A stretch of 21,697 bases of DNA from Planctomycetota bacterium (GTDB lineage Bacteria > Planctomycetota > Phycisphaerae > WQYP01): positions 1 through 21,697 of the forward strand of contig JAJZGH010000052.1 of assembly GCA_021798635.1 (NCBI GenBank). The letters run 5' to 3'. Positions 16,197-21,697 of this stretch are shown piece by piece. The notes beneath the pieces were generated by a model. That model was given only the letters and a program-made list of their open reading frames with translations, was not told the origin of the DNA and did no database searches. Position numbers and translations under genes: made by a program. Each line of letters starts with the position of its first letter. The first letter of the stretch is position 1.

Positions 16197-17165
16197 CTAT
16201 TGATTGGTGAAAAAATCAAAAACCAGATCATACCACCCCGGCAGCACCTCATGGGCGAAATCGGGGTAAATGGCAGTGCGCTTTTCACACGTCATTTTGT
16301 TGTAGGCTGCGAATTGCGTGGACGGCGGGCATATCGTGTCCATCAAGCCAATGGCCATGAGCGTTCTGGCTTTGATCCGCGGTGCCAGATGCTGGCAGTC
16401 AATATAGCCTAAGCGGGAAAATATCTCCTGTTCGCGCAGATGCCGGGGGTCCTGTTGTCGAAAAAAAGCCTGCAGCTCCACGTAGGCGTCTTTGGCCAGA
16501 TCCATTTCCCAGACTCTCTGATAATCACATAAAAATGGATACTGCGGTGCCGCTTTGGCAATACGCGGCTCCAACGCCGCGCACGCCAGCGTCAGCCCGC
16601 CGCCTTGTGATCCGCCCATCGCGTAGACCCGCGTTGCATCCACTTGCGGCATGGCCAGCAAAATGCCGGCAAGCTCGGCCGTATCAAGATATATAGATCT
16701 AAATAGTAATTTCCGCGGATCCGGGTCACTTAATCCGCGAACAATATGCCCGCGATGCGTCGTGCCACGCACCGGGGTAATATCCTCGGAATATCCCCCC
16801 TGCCCCCGGCAATCCATGGCGGCCACAATATAACCCGCCCCCGCCCAGGCCAGTTTCTCCGTCCAATCACCAGCATGGCCGGAATAGCCGTGAAACATGC
16901 AGATGGCAGGCCGTTTTGTACCCGTGGCCAGGTGTTTTGGTTGCAGAAATTTCACATGTATGCGCGCCCCGCCCACACCGGTAAAGTACATATCAAAGCA
17001 GTCCACATGCGGTGCATGAAATTCCGCCGGGCGTAATTCCACCTCGGGTTTTACCGCGCCCATTTCCTGCAGCGCCTGACTCCAATACGCGTCAAAATCA
17101 GCCGGGCGCGGATTGCGGCCGCTATAGGTTGCCAGTTTTTCCATGGGCATATCAATGACGGGCAT
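16197..17165 (-). CDS. CE7 family acetyl esterase (cephalosporin-C deacetylase/acetyl xylan esterase)
   Basis: From the ATG at 17165 the protein has 322 residues, the typical CE7 (AXE1) length. It is an alpha/beta hydrolase with all three CE7 signatures: RGQGG at 120-124, GGSQGG at 174-179 with nucleophile Ser176, and the HE motif at 295-296 with catalytic His295. Asp266 in MDTICPPSTQFAAYN completes the triad. Family members remove acetyl groups from short xylo-oligosaccharides and from antibiotics such as cephalosporin C, usually inside the cell. No signal peptide is visible, in agreement. An in-frame ATG 21 nt upstream exists, but a GGAG about 8 nt before 17165 favours the shorter form. The gene follows a CBM9-like putative lipoprotein by 139 bp, hinting at carbohydrate processing. 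Confidence 0.92.
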   Translation of the reverse strand: MPVIDMPMEKLATYSGRNPRPADFDAYWSQALQEMGAVKPEVELRPAEFHAPHVDCFDMYFTGVGGARIHVKFLQPKHLATGTKRPAICMFHGYSGHAGDWTEKLAWAGAGYIVAAMDCRGQGGYSEDITPVRGTTHRGHIVRGLSDPDPRKLLFRSIYLDTAELAGILLAMPQVDATRVYAMGGSQGGGLTLACAALEPRIAKAAPQYPFLCDYQRVWEMDLAKDAYVELQAFFRQQDPRHLREQEIFSRLGYIDCQHLAPRIKARTLMAIGLMDTICPPSTQFAAYNKMTCEKRTAIYPDFAHEVLPGWYDLVFDFFTNQ

Positions 17166-17304
17166 AGGACAACTCCAGATTTCCATTCTTCGCGCGCTGC
17201 GGACACTATCATAGTGGATAATACAATGCTTTGAGAAGTTAAAAAAAGCTTAGTGGCAAATGGCTGTAAAAAAATACGGATCACGGAGACGACGGCGTCC
17301 AAAA

Positions 17305-18189
17305 TTACCGCCGCAGCGCCAAGTTCGCTTCGTTGGAGGAAATCAAGGCTAAGCGACCCATGAGATAGGGGGCAAAAGCCTGCGCTTCAGGCGGCACAGG
17401 GAACAGGCTATATTGCACAAGCTGCCGACCGGAAGTATTGGCCCGCCATACATACCGTAACACGTTCACGCGGAACCGGCCGCCCGATTTACCGATAAAC
17501 TGCAAGGGCCGCGGAAGTCCGGCAATCGGAATTTTTACCACAGTCGTTGCGGCGCTGTCCCCGCGCCAGGTGCCTGTTCCAATTTTTACGCCAAGGCCTT
17601 GAATATGCCATGGAATCAGGCCATAGGGATGATTCAAATCCGGTGCCCCGGAGGATGTGGGCGTAGGTGCTGTGGAAGACCGATGCCATACGCCGTGGGT
17701 GCGGCCCGTGGGAGACACGACCAGCTCAAAAAAATTAGTGCCGTTTTGTTTGCGTGACGTATCGAGCCAGATTTCCGAACAGTCTTCCCGCCACAGGTTG
17801 TCCGCGGCCGCCTTGCCGACCGCCTGATATGGGCCAGTGGCGACAATTGCGATGTACAGGTCCGCAGGCGTGAATACCGCAGCAATTTTGGTGTGCACGC
17901 CGGCAAGCCGGGAGGATCGCGCTTTGGCCAATTTGAACCATTGGGCATTTTTCCAGACATCCGCCGCCAACGGGTCGGTCATGGCCTGTTGCGAGGCTGT
18001 CAGCGGCAGGGCTTCCAAGGCTGCCGGGCGCGCCCGGCTGTCACGGTTGGGTGCGGAGGCGGAACCAGTTGACCCGTCCTTGCATCCCGGCCAGACCGAC
18101 AGCAGGGAACCGGCAAGCAGTACCACGCCTATCATTTTAAAAGTTGTAAGGCCTTTAAAGTTCAATTTTTGTGCTGTCCTTTTCTTCAT
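17305..18189 (-). CDS. Putative lipoprotein with CBM9/DOMON-like carbohydrate-binding domain
   Basis: The 294-residue protein starts MKKRTAQKLN and has a hydrophobic segment (about 18-34) ending SVWPGC, so Cys36 is a candidate lipid-anchor residue. The lipobox is poor, with Trp and Pro at -3 and -2, so anchoring is uncertain; export is likely either way. A Ser/Ala/Arg-rich linker follows to about residue 70. Residues 71-240 resemble the CBM9-like/DOMON beta-sandwich: DPLAADVWKNAQWFKL, then an LYIAIVATG strand, DNLWREDCSEIWLDTS and a FFELVVSPTG strand. Such domains bind glycans or haem in extracytoplasmic proteins. The end (ALISSNEANLALRR) shows no extra domain. It is 45 bp behind the reductase gene, which suggests co-transcription. 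Confidence 0.75.
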   Translation of the reverse strand: MKKRTAQKLNFKGLTTFKMIGVVLLAGSLLSVWPGCKDGSTGSASAPNRDSRARPAALEALPLTASQQAMTDPLAADVWKNAQWFKLAKARSSRLAGVHTKIAAVFTPADLYIAIVATGPYQAVGKAAADNLWREDCSEIWLDTSRKQNGTNFFELVVSPTGRTHGVWHRSSTAPTPTSSGAPDLNHPYGLIPWHIQGLGVKIGTGTWRGDSAATTVVKIPIAGLPRPLQFIGKSGGRFRVNVLRYVWRANTSGRQLVQYSLFPVPPEAQAFAPYLMGRLALISSNEANLALRR

Positions 18190-18234
18190 TGTCGCTCATC
18201 CTGAGCTTGCTGGCCGTCATACCAAACGACCAAC

Positions 18235-19281
18235 TCACTGCACAGTTACAGATTGCTGCGGATCAGCAATGGTAGTCATGGCTTGCGGTCCCATTTCACT
18301 GCTGTGTCCAGGGAATGCCTTGGCTTTCGGGTCAAGGTGGATTTTTGCGTAATTTACCGCCGTCGCTGCCTCGCCAAATCCGGTGACAATCAGCTTGAGT
18401 TTGCCGGAAAATCCAGCAACATCACCGGCTGCAAAAATCCCTTTCATATTGGTCTCCATCTGCTGGTTGACCAGAATGGATTGGCCCTCCTGCTTGATAG
18501 GCCAATTTTTAATAGCGCCCAAAGAGCTGATAAAACCGAGCTGCGGAAGTATGGCGTCAACCGATATTGTCCGCTCTTCTTTGGTCTGGTTATTCACCAG
18601 AATGGCACCCTTTAAAACATTATCGGCTATTACCAGCTCTTTTAATTCCCAAAATGTTAATATTGGCACGCCCAGCGCCAAAACCTTGGAAACACTGTCT
18701 TCATGCGCCCGAAATTGATTGCGCCGGTGAACAATGGAAATATGCGATGCCGTCCCATGCAGATTCATCGCCCAATCCAAGGCCGAATCCCCGCCGCCGA
18801 TGATCAGCAGACGCTTGCCGGAAAAGACCTCTTTTGAAGAAACAGCATAATAAATGCCTCTATTCTCCCATTCTGCGGCATTGGGGAGCATGACTTTGCG
18901 GGGCTGAAAAGCGCCCGCTCCGGCACAAATCAGCAGGGTTTTGGTGTAATGTTCTCCATGCTCTGAGCCAACAATGTAGCAATCCATGGCTTCATGACGT
19001 TTGAGCGTTTTTACCGTTTCTGATAGATGCACGGTTGGCTGATATTGCAAGCCCTGTTCCATGAGGTTTTTGACCAGATCACGGGCAATAACCCTGGGAA
19101 ATCCGGCGACGTCATAAATATATTTTTCCGGGTATAGCGTGGCCAATTGGCCGCCCAACTGATCCAGCGAATCGATGATTTTGGTTTTCATCTGTCGCAG
19201 GCCGGCATAATACGCGGCAAACAGCCCTACCGGGCCACCGCCGATAATCGTTAAATCAAATATTTCCGGTGAGCCGGTCAT
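18235..19281 (-). CDS. Type 2 ferredoxin-NADP reductase (thioredoxin-reductase-like flavoprotein)
   Basis: The 348-residue protein is a two-nucleotide-binding flavoprotein of the thioredoxin-reductase-like family. The FAD motif is IIGGGPVGLFAAYYAGLR (12-29), the NADPH motif is IIGGGDSALDWAMNL (160-174), and GIFAAGDVAG (281-290) is the second FAD contact. The dithiol CxxC of thioredoxin reductase is missing. The LGGQLATLYPEKYIYDVAGFP run and the C-terminal PGHSSEMGP are typical of type 2 ferredoxin/flavodoxin-NADP reductases such as B. subtilis YumC. It likely moves electrons between NADPH and ferredoxin in the cytoplasm. A TTG at 19329 could extend it by 16 residues. The ATG at 19281 has an AGGG about 9 nt upstream and starts nearer the fold, so I prefer it. 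It leads the group reductase, lipoprotein, esterase. Confidence 0.9.
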   Translation of the reverse strand: MTGSPEIFDLTIIGGGPVGLFAAYYAGLRQMKTKIIDSLDQLGGQLATLYPEKYIYDVAGFPRVIARDLVKNLMEQGLQYQPTVHLSETVKTLKRHEAMDCYIVGSEHGEHYTKTLLICAGAGAFQPRKVMLPNAAEWENRGIYYAVSSKEVFSGKRLLIIGGGDSALDWAMNLHGTASHISIVHRRNQFRAHEDSVSKVLALGVPILTFWELKELVIADNVLKGAILVNNQTKEERTISVDAILPQLGFISSLGAIKNWPIKQEGQSILVNQQMETNMKGIFAAGDVAGFSGKLKLIVTGFGEAATAVNYAKIHLDPKAKAFPGHSSEMGPQAMTTIADPQQSVTVQ

Positions 19282-19433
19282 TCCAGCGGTCCCTTTCAAT
19301 GCGTAATCAGCCTTGTGCTGATCCTTCAACGCAATATTCTATGCCAATTCTTACGAAGTTAAAAGCGTATTTGAATCTGATATATTCGCAAAAGCGTTGC
19401 TACGCTAATATCCCTGATTTTGGCCCACTCCCT

Positions 19434-19485
19434 AGCCTGTCCGAGTAATCGCCGGGATTGCGATGGGCGATTACTCGGACAGGCT
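19434..19485. repeat. Perfect 20-bp inverted repeat with 12-bp loop
   Basis: The left arm 19434-19453 (AGCCTGTCCGAGTAATCGCC) and the right arm 19466-19485 are exact reverse complements around a 12-nt loop. There is no T-run on either side, so it is not a standard intrinsic terminator. CCTAG occurs just at the left edge (19431-19435) and just beyond the right arm (19486-19490), which could be a target duplication. It lies 39 bp past the stop of the signalling gene. Confidence 0.85.
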
Positions 19486-19523
19486 CCTAGAGATTGCGGC
19501 CCGCTGGCCCAAGAATTTGGCAG

Positions 19524-21614
19524 CTAACTATTGGCTGCAGGACCGCTCAATACCTTCTGCACAAATTCTTCACCGGGAACGGGGCGACCAAAATAATACC
19601 CTTGAAACAGCGGGCAGCCGCGTTCTTTCAGGAAATCAACATGCTCGCGGCTTTCCACGCCCTCGGCGACGACTTGCAGCCCATGATGGGTGGCGACAGC
19701 CAGAATCGCTTCAACCAGTGACGCATCATTCATATCCGTCGGGGCGTCCTGGATAAAACTTTTATCAATTTTCAGTTCCGTCAGCGGTAGTTTTTTCAGA
19801 TACGCCAACGATGAATAACCGGTGCCAAAATCATCGATGGAAAAATGCACGCCCAGCGCCTTAAGCTGCTGCATTTTTGAAATCGCTTCATTAAGATTAT
19901 CAAAAACTACCGCCTCGGTAATCTCCAGGGTTAACAAACTGGCATTGGCACCAGTTTCCTGCAGTACCATCGCTACGCAATCTCGAAAATCCGGACCGCG
20001 AAATTGCCGGGGGCTGACGTTAACGGAGATGCGGATGGGCCTGCCCGCCTGCTCCAATTTGTTAATTGCCATGCACGCTTGTCTAAGCATCCATGTTCCC
20101 ATGGGAACAATCAGCCCAGTATCTTCCGCCACAGGAATAAACGCCATGGGAGAAATCAGCCCCCCTTCTTTATTGTGCCACCGGATTAAGGCCTCCGCAC
20201 CAATAATTTTCCCTGACGCATTGACCTGCCCTTGCAGGAACATGCGGAAATCCTCACGTTCCAGGGCTTGGCGCAAATCATGTTCAAGCGTAAGCCGCGC
20301 GCTCACCGCCGACTGCATGGCGGGTTCAAAGTAGCACACGCTGTTGCGTCCGGTGGCTTTAGCGCGGTACATGGCCGTATCCGCCTGCTTAACTAAATCC
20401 GACGCTGATTCCATTCCCTTGGGAAATAGTGCCACGCCGATGCTCGCCGTAATGTGGTGCTGAAACTTTCCGAGCACCACCGGCTCGGAAATCGCTTGTT
20501 GAATTCGGCTGATCGCCGCTTGCACCATATTCGCCGAGACCTCAGAACTATCGGATAACGCCTGTAGCAGCAGCACAAATTCATCTCCGCCCAGGCGGCT
20601 GACCGTGTCCTGCTGCCGCAGCGCTTGCTTGAGGCGCTGACTGATTTCCCGCAAAAGGTCATCGCCAACTTCATGGCTCGCCGCATCGTTAAGATTCTTA
20701 AAGTTATCCAGATCAATACATACCACCGCGCCAAACACGTTACTTCTTTGCGCTACAGCTACGCAGGTCGCCAGCCGATCCAGAAATAACCGCCGATTGG
20801 GCAGTTCAGTTAACGGATCATAATAAGCCAGTTGTTCAATGCGGGCGTTGGCCGCCATTTGATCTGAAATGTCTTTTTGTGCTCCGACAAAGTGCGTAAT
20901 GATTCGCGCTTCATCACGCAACGGTGAAATATGCAGTTGATTCCAGAACATCGTACCGTCTTTCCTATAGTTCTGGAGAATCACTTCACAACTTCGCCCT
21001 TCTTTTAAAGCTGATCGCAATTCATCAAGCCCCGGTTGATCGCGTTGGGAGCCTTGCAGAAAGCGGCAGTTGCGGCCCAGCACTTCCGCCTGACAGTACC
21101 CGGTCTGCTTTTCAAACGCCGGATTGACATAAGTAATCGGCATATCCGGCTGTTGCGCATCGGCGATTAGAATGCCGATGGTTGCGGATTCCAAAGCGCG
21201 GTGCGCTAGGCGAAGGGAGGCTTCCGCCCGCCGGCGATCCGTGACGTCGTGGGCAATAATCAGATTAACCTGACGGCCTTTAAGGATAATCGGATGGACA
21301 TAAACTTCCACATCCCGAATCTGCCCGGATGCGACGCGATGCTGATTTATATAAAACTGAGTGCCACTAACTTTGGTTTCGGCAAACTGCCGCTCCAATG
21401 TCGCCCGCCCCGCAGTGTTAATATCCCAAATGTGCATCGTGCGCAACTGCTGGCGCGACCAACCCCAAAAGGTGCAGGCGGTATTATTAGCATCAACAAT
21501 ACGGCCGTTCTCGGGGTCCAAAAGATACTCAATGGCTGGACTTTGATTAAATATTTGCAGGAATATGTCGTTCTCGCCGACGGCCCGGTCCTGTAGATCA
21601 CTGATCGGTCCCAT
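19524..21614 (-). CDS. PAS-LOV-GGDEF-EAL cyclic-di-GMP signalling protein
   Basis: The 696-residue cytoplasmic protein has no membrane span. A PAS domain (about 15-125) is followed by a second PAS domain (about 135-255) with the full LOV photoreceptor pattern: GRNCRFLQG at 180-188 with adduct-forming Cys183, NYRKDG at 215-220, FWN at 223-225 and a GAQ at 244-246. The diguanylate cyclase domain (about 260-430) keeps GGDEF at 342-346 and an inhibitory-site RQQD at 333-336, spaced normally. The EAL phosphodiesterase domain (about 440-690) keeps EAL at 474-476, NVS, EITE at 564-567, DDFGTG at 594-599, KIDKSF and AEGVE. Both enzyme domains look catalytically competent, so blue light could switch c-di-GMP synthesis or breakdown. 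The ATG at 21614 has GAGG and AAGG upstream and an in-frame TGA close before it. Confidence 0.97.
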   Translation of the reverse strand: MGPISDLQDRAVGENDIFLQIFNQSPAIEYLLDPENGRIVDANNTACTFWGWSRQQLRTMHIWDINTAGRATLERQFAETKVSGTQFYINQHRVASGQIRDVEVYVHPIILKGRQVNLIIAHDVTDRRRAEASLRLAHRALESATIGILIADAQQPDMPITYVNPAFEKQTGYCQAEVLGRNCRFLQGSQRDQPGLDELRSALKEGRSCEVILQNYRKDGTMFWNQLHISPLRDEARIITHFVGAQKDISDQMAANARIEQLAYYDPLTELPNRRLFLDRLATCVAVAQRSNVFGAVVCIDLDNFKNLNDAASHEVGDDLLREISQRLKQALRQQDTVSRLGGDEFVLLLQALSDSSEVSANMVQAAISRIQQAISEPVVLGKFQHHITASIGVALFPKGMESASDLVKQADTAMYRAKATGRNSVCYFEPAMQSAVSARLTLEHDLRQALEREDFRMFLQGQVNASGKIIGAEALIRWHNKEGGLISPMAFIPVAEDTGLIVPMGTWMLRQACMAINKLEQAGRPIRISVNVSPRQFRGPDFRDCVAMVLQETGANASLLTLEITEAVVFDNLNEAISKMQQLKALGVHFSIDDFGTGYSSLAYLKKLPLTELKIDKSFIQDAPTDMNDASLVEAILAVATHHGLQVVAEGVESREHVDFLKERGCPLFQGYYFGRPVPGEEFVQKVLSGPAANS

Positions 21615-21697
21615 ACCTTGTCCTCAAGCGCTGCCTCGCAACAGAAACATGTGGCCTGTCACTGCCGCAAGGTGGAAAAATCATGCCGCCAGCCAAC

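Noticed and set aside
19393..19406. AGCGT/ACGCT dyad with 4-nt loop upstream of the reductase gene
   Set aside because: Five-bp arms occur often by chance and no clear promoter elements frame it.
19463..19756. 97-codon plus-strand ORF starting in the inverted repeat
   Set aside because: It runs antisense into the EAL domain coding sequence and has no recognisable protein features.

Overview
The window looks like a chromosomal segment of a diderm (Gram-negative-type) bacterium of moderate GC content. It encodes a heptosyltransferase-type GT9 enzyme, a putative lipoprotein, an FkbM methyltransferase and two large GT-C-like membrane proteins. This mix, together with weak Shine-Dalgarno sites, resembles the Planctomycetota or wider PVC group, but no marker in the window settles the taxonomy. 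There is no rRNA, tRNA, CRISPR array or intact transposase.

Left part (1-7823): A GT39-like membrane glycosyltransferase gene runs off the left edge on the minus strand. It shares a promoter region with a plus-strand FkbM methyltransferase. A GT9 glycosyltransferase converges on FkbM and lies downstream of RNase R (rnr). Upstream of rnr is a YeiH-type exporter, divergent from its probable LysR regulator. The intergenic region between exporter and regulator holds a perfect palindrome and two overlapping promoters, one of which predicts a leaderless lysR mRNA.

Middle (7824-12517): On the plus strand come LysR, an MscL channel with a proline-rich linker and a C-terminal zinc-ribbon-like tail, and an unassigned GT-C-like membrane protein. 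A poorly coding stretch of nearly 1 kb follows. It contains a 56-codon ORF and a 5'-truncated ImmA/IrrE-like gene, apparently the remains of a decayed cassette.

Right part (12518-21697): All genes are on the minus strand. Read in the direction of transcription they are: a PAS-LOV-GGDEF-EAL protein that is a candidate blue-light-controlled cyclic-di-GMP enzyme; a type 2 ferredoxin-NADP reductase; a putative lipoprotein with a CBM9-like domain; a CE7 acetyl-esterase; and an operon of an unknown 134-residue protein, glycerol kinase (glpK) and glycerol-3-phosphate dehydrogenase (glpD) behind a good sigma-70-like promoter. A perfect 20-bp inverted repeat lies between the signalling gene and the reductase gene.

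Functional themes: surface glycan assembly (GT39, GT9, FkbM), glycerol catabolism, carbohydrate ester removal, osmotic and anion transport (MscL, YeiH), RNA turnover, and light or redox to cyclic-di-GMP signalling. No large unknown multi-gene system is evident. The strongest leads are the LOV protein, the unknown first gene of the glp operon, the decayed ImmA-like cassette and the 20-bp palindrome.
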